Origin: Streptomyces sp. CB09001
GTDB lineage: Bacteria; Actinomycetota; Actinomycetes; Streptomycetales; Streptomycetaceae
Length of the DNA stretch: 64,000 nt
Direction: 5' to 3'
Assembly: GCF_003369795.1 (NCBI RefSeq)
Contig: NZ_CP026730.1
Span: 2,418,001 to 2,482,000 of the forward strand
Part shown: piece by piece, positions 42,494 to 50,624 of the stretch
Layout of the letters: the number at the start of each line of letters is the position of its first letter
Position numbering within the stretch: position 1 is the first letter of the stretch
Notes under the pieces: generated by a model
Seen by the model: only the letters and a program-made list of their open reading frames with translations
Told to the model about the DNA's origin: nothing
The model's database searches: none
Program-made: the position numbers and the translations under genes

Positions 42494-43240
42494 CTAGGAG
42501 CCGGTTCCGGTCAGGTAGGCGGAGACGACGACGTTGGCCGTGTAGCTGTCGGTGGTGTGGTCGAAGGTGCCGCCGCAGGTGATGAGGCGGAGTTCGGAGC
42601 GGCCGGTGTCGCGGGGGCCGTAGGCCTGCTGGGCGTCGAAGCCGTCGCGGGTGAGGACCTGGACGTCGTCGACGGTGAACTCGGCGACCTCCGCGTCGTC
42701 GCGGGCCACCCGGATCGTCTCGCCGGGTTCGAGGGTGCTGAGCTCGTAGAACACGGCGGGCCTGGTCTCGGTGTCGACGTGGCCGACCATCAGGGCGGTG
42801 CCTGCCGCTCCGGGCGTGACGCCTGCCGCGTACCAGCCGACGGAGCCGGGCCGGTCGAAGGGGGGTGGTTCGATCGCGCCCTTGTCGTCGAGGCCGCGGG
42901 CCACGACGGGGGCGTCGATGCCGAGTTCGGGGACGTCGAGGCGCTGCGGCCGGGCGTCGTCGAGGGGTGCGTGGGCCGGGGGCAGCGGGACGTCGGGGGG
43001 CCGCCCGGCGGCCGCCATGTCGCCGGTGGCCGGCCGGGATATGCCCTCGCGCACGTCGGTGGCCTCGCGGCCCCAGAGCCACAGCCCGAGGAGCAGCACC
43101 GTCCAGGCGATGCCGGTGACCAGGCGCCCGCCGGGGGCGGCGGTCGTCGGCGCGGTCTCCGGCGCGGTCTTCCGTGCGGTGTCCTGCTCGTCCCGTTCGT
43201 TCTGCTCATCCTGTTCGTTCTGCTCGTCCTGTTCGGACAT
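42494..43240 (-). CDS. Class E/F-type sortase
   Basis: A 248-residue sortase. A highly charged cytoplasmic start (DEQNEQDEQNERDEQD repeat) is followed by one TM segment (LVTGIAWTVLLLGLWLWG) and a sortase domain with the catalytic His in MVGHVDTET and Cys in LRLITCGGTFD, within the TLITC-like motif. It transpeptidates or cleaves a surface protein. The start at 43240 lies two bases after the stop of the secreted protein gene, so the two form a unit. No LPxTG-type protein is evident in the window. Confidence 0.85.
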   Translation of the reverse strand: MSEQDEQNEQDEQNERDEQDTARKTAPETAPTTAAPGGRLVTGIAWTVLLLGLWLWGREATDVREGISRPATGDMAAAGRPPDVPLPPAHAPLDDARPQRLDVPELGIDAPVVARGLDDKGAIEPPPFDRPGSVGWYAAGVTPGAAGTALMVGHVDTETRPAVFYELSTLEPGETIRVARDDAEVAEFTVDDVQVLTRDGFDAQQAYGPRDTGRSELRLITCGGTFDHTTDSYTANVVVSAYLTGTGS

Positions 43241-43242
43241 GG

Positions 43243-43797
43243 TCAGTCCGTCCTGCGGCTCCGGCTGCGGACGCTGCGCAGTGCCACGGCGACGGCGGCG
43301 ATGCCCGCGAGCACCAGGCCGGTCACGGTGTGCGCCGTGCCGGGGGGATCGACGCGCGCCCCGTCCCCGCTCTCCGACGCGGCCAGCTCGGCGGTGCCGC
43401 CGCCGCCCGCGTCGACGGGGGCGACGGGCGAGGCCGGTGCGGACGGGCGGCCCGCGTCGTGGACGGTGATGGTGCCCCTGCGCGCCTGCTCGCCGCACTT
43501 GACCTGCACCGCGTACACACCGGCCCGCACGCTGGTGCGGACCCGGCTGGAGCCGACGAGGACGCCGTCCCCCGCGGCCACGCCGAGCCGTACGTCCGAC
43601 TCGAAGGCCGCGGACACGGCGACGGCCGTCTTCTCGGTGCAGTCGGGCACGCGGAGCGTGACGTCGGTGCCGGGGGCGGGCGAGGACGGTGTCACGGAGA
43701 CGCCGCCGCCGTCCGCCGCGTAGGTATAGGCCGCCGGTGCGCACAGCGCGGTGGCCAGCGCGGCACCCGCACAGAGTGTGACTTTCAGTGAGCCCAT
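43243..43797 (-). CDS. Secreted/membrane-anchored protein co-transcribed with sortase
   Basis: A 184-residue protein with signal peptide (VTLCAGAALATALCAPAAYTYA). An extracellular beta-rich domain contains two cysteines (RVPDCTEKT and VQVKCGEQ). A Pro/Ala-rich stretch, a C-terminal TM (VTGLVLAGIAAVAVALRSV) and Arg tail follow, a sortase-substrate-like layout without a clear LPxTG. The function is unknown. The start at 43797 is preceded by GGAGG held in a perfect hairpin (43803-43822). Confidence 0.75.
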   Translation of the reverse strand: MGSLKVTLCAGAALATALCAPAAYTYAADGGGVSVTPSSPAPGTDVTLRVPDCTEKTAVAVSAAFESDVRLGVAAGDGVLVGSSRVRTSVRAGVYAVQVKCGEQARRGTITVHDAGRPSAPASPVAPVDAGGGGTAELAASESGDGARVDPPGTAHTVTGLVLAGIAAVAVALRSVRSRSRRTD

Positions 43798-43802
43798 CGT
43801 GT

Positions 43803-43822
43803 ACCTCCAGTTACCTGGAGGT
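43803..43822 (-). promoter_or_regulatory. Ribosome binding site hairpin with GNRA tetraloop
   Basis: On the minus strand ACCTCCAG and CTGGAGGT form a perfect 8-bp stem closed by GTAA, a GNRA tetraloop. The 3' arm contains the GGAGG that serves the start at 43797, so the ribosome binding site is fully paired in the folded mRNA. Confidence 0.55.
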
Positions 43823-43899
43823 TGCCCCGCGAGTCCCGGCACCGCATCCCGCGCGGGCCGGGGCTACTCCGATCGGGTCATGCGGAGGAGATGCGCGTT

Positions 43900-44679
43900 T
43901 CAGACCCGTTCCACGAGGTCCGCGATGGAGTCGACCACCTGGGACGGGCGGTACGGGAAGTTCTCGACCTGCTCGGGCCGGGTCAGGCCGGTCAGGACGA
44001 GGAAGGTCTGCATCCCGGCCTCCATGCCGGCCAGCACGTCGGTGTCCATGCGGTCGCCGATCATCGCGCTGGTCTCGGAGTGGGCGCCGATCGCGTTGAG
44101 CCCGGTGCGCATCATCAGCGGGTTGGGCTTGCCCGCGAAGTACGGCTGCTTGCCGGTCGCCTTGGTGATCAGGGCGGCCACCGCGCCGGTCGCCGGCAGC
44201 GGCCCCTCGGCGGAGGGACCGGTCTCGTCGGGGTTGGTGCAGATGAAGCGGGCGCCGGCGTTGATCAGCCGTACCGCCTTCGTCATGGCCTCGAAGGAGT
44301 AGGTGCGGGTCTCGCCGAGGACCACGTAGTCGGGGTCGTGGTCGGTGAGGATGTAGCCGATGTCGTGCAGGGCCGTGGTCAGGCCCGCCTCGCCGATGAC
44401 GTACGCCGAGCCGCCGGGCCGCTGGTCCTCCAGGAACTGGGCGGTGGCCAGCGCCGAGGTCCAGATGGAGTCGATCGGCACTTCCAGCCCCATGCGGCGC
44501 AGCCGGGCGTGCAGGTCGCGCGGGGTGTAGATCGAGTTGTTGGTCAGGACCAGGAAGGGCTTGCCGGATTCGCGGAGCCTCTTGATGAAGGCGTCGGCGC
44601 CGGGGATCGGCACGCCTTCGTGGATGAGGACCCCGTCCATGTCGGTGAGCCACGACTCGATGGGCTTGCGGTCTGCCAT
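43900..44679 (-). CDS. HAD-superfamily IIA phosphatase (NagD-like)
   Basis: A 259-residue HAD-IIA hydrolase with motif I WLTDMDGVLIHEG, motif II FLVLTNNS, motif III lysine region AGKPNPLMMR and motif IV MIGDRMDTDV. The C2 cap between motifs II and III fits NagD/4-nitrophenylphosphatase-like enzymes that dephosphorylate small phosphosugars or nucleotides. It is a stand-alone gene. Confidence 0.9.
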   Translation of the reverse strand: MADRKPIESWLTDMDGVLIHEGVPIPGADAFIKRLRESGKPFLVLTNNSIYTPRDLHARLRRMGLEVPIDSIWTSALATAQFLEDQRPGGSAYVIGEAGLTTALHDIGYILTDHDPDYVVLGETRTYSFEAMTKAVRLINAGARFICTNPDETGPSAEGPLPATGAVAALITKATGKQPYFAGKPNPLMMRTGLNAIGAHSETSAMIGDRMDTDVLAGMEAGMQTFLVLTGLTRPEQVENFPYRPSQVVDSIADLVERV

Positions 44680-44754
44680 GTGCGGGTCTCCTGCCTGCGC
44701 GGTCCTGCGTGCGTCCCAGCCTAGACAGTGCGGGATCTTGGGGGAACGGCCGTC

Positions 44755-45136
44755 TCAGCTTCCGGCGGCTTCCTTCCGGGCGTCGACGGGTGCGAGGAGT
44801 TTGAGGCGGTCCTCCGCGGGGGTGCCCGGCTCGGCGGTGTGGATGATCAGGTCGTGGACGGCCCGTCGGGGCAAGGGGCGGGTTCGGGGCGGGTTCAGCC
44901 GGCGGAAGGTCGTCTCCGGACGGCCGGCTTCGGGATGGTCGAGCCGCTTGACGTCTTCGGGACGGATGCGGACGTCGTGACTGGGCCCACCCGGTGCGGA
45001 GGCCGGGGCTGAGCCTGGCCGGTTCGCCGACGAGCTCGCGCAGGGCCCGGTCGTGGGGTTCACGTCCGGCTTCGGCGCGGAGCACCGCGCCCGTGGCCCT
45101 CGCGCCTTCCGCCCGGTCGGCGAGGACGGCAGCCAT
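44755..45136 (-). pseudogene. Truncated, frameshifted MmyB-like XRE regulator
   Basis: The C-terminal MmyB-type ligand domain is recognisable in two frames. RATGAVLRAEAGREPHDRALRELVGEPARLSPGLRTGWA is in one, and SHDVRIRPEDVKRLDHPEAGRPETTFRRLNPP with AVHDLIIHTAEPGTPAEDRLKLLA in the next. Dropping one C from the GGGCCC run at 44983-44988 joins them as ...GWASHDVR..., the expected family sequence. The N-terminal HTH and the first half of the domain are absent; upstream lies a duplicated ROK-gene segment. So this is a decayed gene with a 5' deletion and a one-base frameshift. Confidence 0.6.
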
Positions 45137-45151
45137 GTCGACAGCAACCGT

Positions 45152-45316
45152 GTCGGCGGCGGCGCGGCACCAGGGGCCGGCTGGCGGTGGGGCTCCGTGC
45201 GGCCGGGCCGGTCAGCCGCCGTTGCCGCGGCCGAAGAGCGGGGCGAGCAGCAGCTGGGCCGCGCCCTCCGCGACGCCGCGCGGCCCACCCGGCGCGAGCC
45301 GCACCGGTACGGCGCC
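45152..45316. repeat. Direct repeat copy 1 (ROK 3'-end duplication)
   Basis: 165 bases nearly identical to 45325-45490, separated by 8 bases. It is a duplicated fragment of the ROK gene 3' end and its downstream flank. A one-base indel and a few substitutions separate the copies. It lies directly against the truncated MmyB-like pseudogene. Confidence 0.85.
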
Positions 45317-45324
45317 GCGACCGC

Positions 45325-45490
45325 GTCGGCGGCGGCGCGGCACCAGGGGCCGGCTTGGCGGTGGGGCTCCGTGCGGCGGGGCCGGTCAGCCGCCGTTGCC
45401 GCGGCCGAAGAGCGGGGCGAGCAGCAGCTGGGCCGCGCCCTCCGCGACGCCGCGCGGCCCACCCGACGCGAGCCGCACCGGTACGGCGCC
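45325..45490. repeat. Direct repeat copy 2 (includes ROK 3' end)
   Basis: The original-side copy of the duplication. Its distal part (45386-45490) encodes the last 35 or so residues of the ROK protein. Confidence 0.85.
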
Positions 45491-46606
45491 GTCGTGACCG
45501 CCCTCGCGCCGGGCGCGGGCGTCCAGGACCGCGCCGACGCCGTGGACGAAGGCCTCGGGCGCGGCGGCGACGGTACGGCCGCCGAGCAGCACCTCGTCGA
45601 TGTCCAGCAGCCCGGCGAGGTTGGCGGCGCCCGCGCCCAGCACCCTGGCCGCCTCCGCGAGGTCCCCGCGGGCGACGGCGGCGAGGCACAGGGCCTCTAC
45701 GCAGCCCCGGTCGCCGCAGGTGCAGGGCGGTCCGTCGAGCTGGACGACCTGGTGCCCGAACTCGCCGGCGCCGGTCCGGGCGCCCCGGTGCACGCCCCCG
45801 CCGAAGACGAGACCGGCGCCGAGTCCCGTACCGAGGTGCAGGTACGCGAAGGAGCCGGCCCCGGCGCCGCCGCCACGCTCCCCGTTTCCCGTGCCGGCGA
45901 CCGCGAGGCCGAGCGCCGCCGCGTTGGTGTCCTTGTCGACGACGACCGGCACGTCCAGCCGCCGCTCCAGCGCGTCCCGCAGCGGGTAGCCGTCCCACTC
46001 CGGGAAGCCGGTGACCCGGTGCAGCACACCGCGGACGTGGTCGAGGGGCCCCGGAAGGGCGACCCCGAGCCCGAGGAGGGTGGGAGCGGCGGCGAGGGCA
46101 CCGCCCCGCGGACGAGCGTCCGCGCCCTGCGGGACGGGAGGCCCCAGCCCCTCCGCCGCGAGTTCCTCCGCCGCCCGCGCCACCCCCTCCAGCACGGTCT
46201 CCGCCCCCGCGCCCAGGTCCAGCGGGGCGCGCCGCTCCGCCACCACGGTGCCGTCGAGGTCGACCAGCACGGCCCGCAGCTCGTCGCGGTCCAGGTGGAC
46301 GCCGAGGGCGTGACCCGCCCCGGGGACCAGGCGCAGGACCGTGCGCGGCTTGCCGCCGGTGGACGCGCGGCGTCCGGCCTCGGCGGCCAGGCCCTCGCCG
46401 CGGAGCCGCGCCGTGATCTTGCTGACCGCCTGCGGGGTGAGCCCGGTGCGCTCGGCGAGTTCCAGCCGGCTGATGCCCTCGCCGCCGGCGGTGCGCAGCA
46501 GGTCGAGCACCAGGGCGGTGTTGTGGCTGCGCAGGGCGAGCAGGTTGGCGCCGCCCGCGCCCGTACCTCCGCCGATCCCCGTGCCCCCGCCGTTGCTCCT
46601 GTTCAC
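45386..46606 (-). CDS. ROK family transcriptional repressor
   Basis: A 406-residue ROK regulator. A Gly-rich start is followed by a winged HTH (about 25-80: VLDLLRTAGGEGISRLELAERTGLTPQAVSKITARLRGEGL). The ROK sugar-kinase-like domain has VDLDGTVVAERRAPLDL, the VDKDTNAAALG element and the zinc-binding CTCGDRGCVEA. Kinase activity is doubtful in HTH-bearing members, which usually sense sugars. It is divergent from a Gfo/Idh oxidoreductase, with a dyad between them. The 3' end is part of a tandem duplication. Confidence 0.88.
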   Translation of the reverse strand: MNRSNGGGTGIGGGTGAGGANLLALRSHNTALVLDLLRTAGGEGISRLELAERTGLTPQAVSKITARLRGEGLAAEAGRRASTGGKPRTVLRLVPGAGHALGVHLDRDELRAVLVDLDGTVVAERRAPLDLGAGAETVLEGVARAAEELAAEGLGPPVPQGADARPRGGALAAAPTLLGLGVALPGPLDHVRGVLHRVTGFPEWDGYPLRDALERRLDVPVVVDKDTNAAALGLAVAGTGNGERGGGAGAGSFAYLHLGTGLGAGLVFGGGVHRGARTGAGEFGHQVVQLDGPPCTCGDRGCVEALCLAAVARGDLAEAARVLGAGAANLAGLLDIDEVLLGGRTVAAAPEAFVHGVGAVLDARARREGGHDGAVPVRLASGGPRGVAEGAAQLLLAPLFGRGNGG

Positions 46607-46631
46607 TCCCCCATTGTCCCCGGCGCTTGCA

Positions 46632-46654
46632 CTTTGGCAACACCGTTGCGAAAG
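46632..46654. promoter_or_regulatory. ROK operator candidate
   Basis: CTTTGGCAAC-ACC-GTTGCGAAAG is a 10-3-10 inverted repeat with one mismatch, between the divergent ROK and Gfo/Idh starts and 8 bases before the latter, well placed for repression of both. Confidence 0.6.
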
Positions 46655-46662
46655 TAGGGCGC

Positions 46663-47745
46663 ATGACTGCTACCCCTCCCGGCACTCCCCCTCTGCGTGT
46701 CGGCCTCGTCGGCTACGGCCTCGCGGGCTCCGTCTTCCACGCCCCGCTGATCGCCGCCACCGAGGACCTGGCCCTGGACACGGTCGTCACCTCGAATCCG
46801 GAGCGGCAGCGGCAGGCCCGCGCCGAGTTCCCGGACGTGCGTACCGTCGCCACGCCCGACGAGCTGTTCGACCGGGCCGCCGAGCTGGACCTGGTCGTCG
46901 TCGCGTCCCCGAACAAGACGCACGTACCGCTCGCGACCCGTGCCCTGGAGGCCGGGCTGCCGGTCGTGGTGGACAAGCCGGTGGCGGGCACGGCGGCCGA
47001 GGCGCGTGCGCTGGCGACGCTGGCCGAGGAGCGCGGCCTGCTGCTCTCCGTCTTCCAGAACCGGCGCTGGGACAACGACTTCCTGACCCTGCGGAAGCTG
47101 CTCGCCGAGGACGCGCTGGGCGAGGTGTGGCGCTTCGAGTCCCGCTTCGAGCGCTGGCGGCCGAAGCCGAAGGGCGGCTGGCGCGAGTCCGGCGACCCGG
47201 CGGAGATCGGCGGTCTCCTGTACGACCTGGGCAGCCACGTCGTCGACCAGGCCCTCGTCCTCTTCGGCCCGGTCACGCAGGTGTACGCCGAGTCCGTGGT
47301 CCGGCGGGCGGGCGCGGCGGCGGACGACGACACGTTCCTCGCGCTCACCCACGCGAACGGCGTCCGCTCCCACCTCTACGTCTCCTCCACCGCCGCCCGG
47401 CTCGGCCCCCGCTTCCGGGTGCTCGGCTCGAAGGCGGGCTATGTCAAGCACGGCCTCGACCCGCAGGAGGCGGCGCTGCGCGAGGGCAAGCGGCCTGGTC
47501 CCGGCTGGGGCGAGGAGGACGAGTCGCTGTGGGGCCGCGTCGGCGCCGGTGACTCCCCGCCGACCGGCGGCGGGCAGGTGGCGGCGACCGTCCCGGGCGA
47601 CTACCCCGCGTACTACGCGGCGGTGGCGAGGGCCCTGCGCGAGGACGGCCCGAACCCGGTGGACGCGCTGGCGGCGGCCGCCGCCCTGGACGTACTGGAG
47701 GCGGCCCGCCGGTCCGCCCGCGACTCAGTGGTGGTGGCCCTGTGA
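46663..47745 (+). CDS. Gfo/Idh/MocA family oxidoreductase
   Basis: A 360-residue NAD(P)-dependent sugar oxidoreductase. The Rossmann start LRVGLVGYGLAGSVFHAPLI, the ASPNKTHVPLATRALEAGLPVVVDKPVA signature (with the EKP-like DKP lysine) and GGLLYDLGSHVVDQALVLFG (catalytic His region) are all present. The ATG at 46663 has only a weak AGGG. The ROK dyad just upstream suggests induction by a sugar. It overlaps the next gene as GTGA. Confidence 0.88.
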   Translation: MTATPPGTPPLRVGLVGYGLAGSVFHAPLIAATEDLALDTVVTSNPERQRQARAEFPDVRTVATPDELFDRAAELDLVVVASPNKTHVPLATRALEAGLPVVVDKPVAGTAAEARALATLAEERGLLLSVFQNRRWDNDFLTLRKLLAEDALGEVWRFESRFERWRPKPKGGWRESGDPAEIGGLLYDLGSHVVDQALVLFGPVTQVYAESVVRRAGAAADDDTFLALTHANGVRSHLYVSSTAARLGPRFRVLGSKAGYVKHGLDPQEAALREGKRPGPGWGEEDESLWGRVGAGDSPPTGGGQVAATVPGDYPAYYAAVARALREDGPNPVDALAAAAALDVLEAARRSARDSVVVAL

Positions 47746-48218
47746 GCACCGCACCGACGACCCCCACCGTCGCGGAGCTGGAGGAGCAGGAACGCCGCCT
47801 GGTCTTCCGCCGGTTCACCCACGACGACGCGTGGGCGCTGGGCTCGCTGCTCGTCGAGCTGGCCCGGGAGCGCGAGGCCCCGGTGGCCATCGACATCCAC
47901 CGCGCCGGACAGCAGCTCTTCCACGCCGCGCTGCCCGGCTCGACCCCCGACAACGACGCCTGGATCGCCCGCAAGCGCCGTGTCGTGGAGCGGTACGGCT
48001 CGGCCTCGTACCTGGTCGGCTCGCGCTTCCGGGCCAAGGGCACGACCTTCGAGGAGTCCTCGCGGCTCGACCCCGACACGTACGCGGCGCACGGCGGCTC
48101 CTTCCCGATCGCCGTCGCCGAGGTCGGCGTCGTGGGCGCGGTGACGGTCTCCGGGCTGCCGCAGGTGGAGGACCACCGGCTGGTCGTCGAGGCGCTGGAG
48201 CGGTTCCTGGGCGAGTAG
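47742..48218 (+). CDS. UPF0303/heme-degrading-domain (HbpS-like fold) protein
   Basis: A 158-residue protein of the UPF0303/DUF336-like family: LVFRRFTHDDAWALGSLLVELAREREAPVAIDIHRAGQQLFHAALPGSTPDNDAWIARKRRVVERYG, then GGSFPIAVAEVGVVGAVTVSGLPQVEDHRLVVEAL. The function is unsettled (heme binding is proposed for related proteins). The GTG start overlaps the oxidoreductase stop, so the pair is co-translated. Confidence 0.82.
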   Translation: MSTAPTTPTVAELEEQERRLVFRRFTHDDAWALGSLLVELAREREAPVAIDIHRAGQQLFHAALPGSTPDNDAWIARKRRVVERYGSASYLVGSRFRAKGTTFEESSRLDPDTYAAHGGSFPIAVAEVGVVGAVTVSGLPQVEDHRLVVEALERFLGE

Positions 48219-48325
48219 CCCGACCGGCCCCGGGCGGGGTGGTCGGGGAATCAGCGGTGGGTTACCCGTGGTTTTCAGGCAGACGCACGGGACGATCACG
48301 GCACCCACCGGAGGGATCACAACCG

Positions 48326-49198
48326 ATGAACGAGGCGACGGCTTCCCTGAAGGAATCGGTCGGACGGTACGGCGTCTGGAGCGGCCAGCTGCGCTCGGAG
48401 GACCCGGAGGGCGCGGCGGAACGCGCCGAGGCCGCCGCCGAGCTGGAGCGGCTCGGCTACGGCGCCCTGTGGCTCGGCGGCAACAGCGCCGCCCGGAACG
48501 CCGCCCCGCTGATCGCGGCGACCGGGCGGATCGTGGTCGGCACCAGCATCCAGAGCATCTGGGAGCACAAGGCGTCCGAGGCGGCGGCGGGCTTCGCCGA
48601 GCTGGAGGTGTCCCATCCGGGCCGCTTCGTGCTCGGCCTCGGGGTGAGTCACGCCCCGATCGCGGAGGGGTACCGCCGCCCGTACTCGACGATGGTCGGG
48701 TACCTGGACGAGCTGGACCAAGCCGGGATGCGCTCCGGCCACCGGGTGCTGGCGGCGCTCGGCCCGAAGATGCTGGACCTGTCCCGGGACCGGGCGGCGG
48801 GCGCGATCCCGTACCTGGTCACGCCCGAGCACACCGCGCAGGCCCGCGAGCGGCTCGGCGAGGGGCAGCTGCTGGCCCCGGAGTTCAAGGTCGTCCTCGA
48901 CTCCGACCCGTCCCGCGCCCGTGCGACGGCCCGCGCCTATCTCGCCATGTACCTGAAGCTGCCGAACTACACCAGGAACTTCCTGAACCTCGGCTTCACG
49001 GACGACGACGTCACGGCCGGCGGCAGTGACCGCCTCATCGACGCCGTGTTCGCCTGGGGCGACGAGGCCGCGATCCGCGCCCGCATCGACGCCTTCCACG
49101 CCGCGGGCGCCGACCACGTGGCCCTCCAGCTGGTGGAGGACGACATGGCCCGCCTCCCGAGGGAGGGCTGGCGCCGGCTCGCCGCGCTCCTGGACTGA
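48326..49198 (+). CDS. LLM-class F420-dependent oxidoreductase (TIGR03620-like)
   Basis: A 290-residue luciferase-like protein: GRYGVWSGQLRSEDPEGAAERAEAAAELERLGYGALWLGGN, then IATGRIVVGTSIQSIWEH-type and FVLGLGVSHAP elements, typical of probable F420-dependent enzymes of actinobacteria. The substrate is unknown. The ATG at 48326 follows GGAGGG. It is a stand-alone gene. Confidence 0.85.
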   Translation: MNEATASLKESVGRYGVWSGQLRSEDPEGAAERAEAAAELERLGYGALWLGGNSAARNAAPLIAATGRIVVGTSIQSIWEHKASEAAAGFAELEVSHPGRFVLGLGVSHAPIAEGYRRPYSTMVGYLDELDQAGMRSGHRVLAALGPKMLDLSRDRAAGAIPYLVTPEHTAQARERLGEGQLLAPEFKVVLDSDPSRARATARAYLAMYLKLPNYTRNFLNLGFTDDDVTAGGSDRLIDAVFAWGDEAAIRARIDAFHAAGADHVALQLVEDDMARLPREGWRRLAALLD

Positions 49199-49278
49199 GG
49201 GCAGGGCACGTGGGGCGCGGGGCGGTGACGCGTGCGGCTCCGCCACCCGTGGTTCCGCCCGGCGCCCCGGCGGAGCGC

Positions 49279-50136
49279 CTACGCCCCCTTGAGTTCCTGC
49301 CGCTGCCGCCCCAGTCCCTCGACCTCCAGCTCGACCACGTCCCCGGCCCGCAGGTACGGCTTCGGCTCGGGCCGGCCCATCGCCACCCCCGCCGGCGTCC
49401 CGGTGTTGATGACGTCTCCGGGACGCAGCACCATGAACCGGCTGACGTACCGCACGACCTCCCCCACGGGGAAGATCTGCTCCGCGGTCGTCCCGTCCTG
49501 CTTCAGCTCGCCGTTCACCCACAGCCGCAGCGACAGCCGCTGCGGGTCGGGCACCTCGTCGGCGGTCACCAGCCACGGGCCCAGCGGGTTGAACGTCTCG
49601 CAGTTCTTGCCCTTGTCCCAAGTCCCGCCGCGCTCGATCTGGAACTCCCGCTCGGACACGTCGTGCGCGACCGCGTACCCGGCGACACAGGCGAGTCCCT
49701 CCTCGGCCGACTCCAGGTAGCGGGCGGTGCGCCCGATGACGACCGCCAGCTCCACCTCCCAGTCGGTCTTGGTGGAGCCGCGCGGCACGAGCACCGTGTC
49801 GTGCGGTCCGACCACCGTGTCCGGCGCCTTGAAGAAGACGACCGGCTCGGCGGGCGGCTCGGCCCCGGTCTCGCGGGCGTGGTCGTGGTAGTTCAGCCCG
49901 ATGCACACGATCTTGCCGATGCGTCCCACCGGCGGGCCGACGCGCAGCCCGGTGCCGTCCAGGGCGGGCAGTTCACCGGCCTCGGCGGCGGACCGTATCC
50001 GGCCGAGCGCGCCCTCGTCGGCGAGCAGCTCGCCGTCGATGTCCGTCACGACGCCCGACAGGTCTCGCAGGGTCCCGTCGGCGTCGAGCAGCGCGGGCCG
50101 CTCCGACCCCGCCGTACCGACTCGCAACAGCTTCAT
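49279..50136 (-). CDS. Fumarylacetoacetate hydrolase family protein
   Basis: A 285-residue FAH-fold enzyme with a regulatory N-domain and the catalytic domain KIVCIGLNYHDHARETGAEPP, PVVFFKAPDTVVGPHD, DWEVELAVVIGR (metal-binding Glu/Asp), VAGYAVAHDVSEREFQ, KNCETFNPLGPWLVTADE and INTGTPAGVAMG. It is probably a hydrolase or decarboxylase of acylpyruvate-like compounds. The ATG at 50136 begins directly at the conserved MKLLRVG; the open frame upstream is unlikely to be coding. Confidence 0.88.
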   Translation of the reverse strand: MKLLRVGTAGSERPALLDADGTLRDLSGVVTDIDGELLADEGALGRIRSAAEAGELPALDGTGLRVGPPVGRIGKIVCIGLNYHDHARETGAEPPAEPVVFFKAPDTVVGPHDTVLVPRGSTKTDWEVELAVVIGRTARYLESAEEGLACVAGYAVAHDVSEREFQIERGGTWDKGKNCETFNPLGPWLVTADEVPDPQRLSLRLWVNGELKQDGTTAEQIFPVGEVVRYVSRFMVLRPGDVINTGTPAGVAMGRPEPKPYLRAGDVVELEVEGLGRQRQELKGA

Positions 50137-50318
50137 GATCCCCAACTCCTCGATCGCGGGCAGCCCGCCCGACGTTGTGCGACCTGGGTGCGGCAGCGAC
50201 GCGACGGCCGTCGGAGGACTGGTCGATCCTCCAAGGCCGGAGTCCACTCCGCAATACCCCGTTCACGTACTGGACCGTAGCCACCCGGGCCGTGGCCACG
50301 CACCGGACCGGCCCGCGT

Positions 50319-50590
50319 TCAGCGGTAGAGCACGGCCCGCTCGACGGCGCTCCACGTCGTGCTGGTGACGACGTAGAGCGCGGCGGCCAGCGGCACCACG
50401 GCCACGGTGACCAGCGTGAAGCGGGCCTGTCGGTGATCGGCCTGTTCAGCTTCCTGCCGACGGTGCTCCAGCGCCCGCCCGGACTCGCGCCCCGGACTCG
50501 CGCCCCGGCCCGCGTCACCGGCGTTGCCCGGCGGGCCCGGCAGGCCTCGGCGGGGCCGTTGCCCCGGTCCGCCGGCCCCCCGCGTGGCTG
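50319..50590 (-). pseudogene. Remnant of a YidC/Oxa1-type insertase C-terminus
   Basis: The minus strand reads REHRRQEAEQADHRQARF-like charged sequence, then TLVTVAVVPLAAALYVVTST and TWSAVERAVLYR before a stop at 50321-50319. This resembles the last transmembrane helix and tail of Streptomyces YidC paralogs. No start or upstream helices exist before the divergent gene at 50625, so only the 3' end survives. The 5' boundary is approximate, and a 13-base GGGGCGCGAGTCC duplication lies in it. Confidence 0.45.
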
Positions 50591-50624
50591 ACCCTTGTCA
50601 CCTCACGGCAGTACGGTGTCCCCC

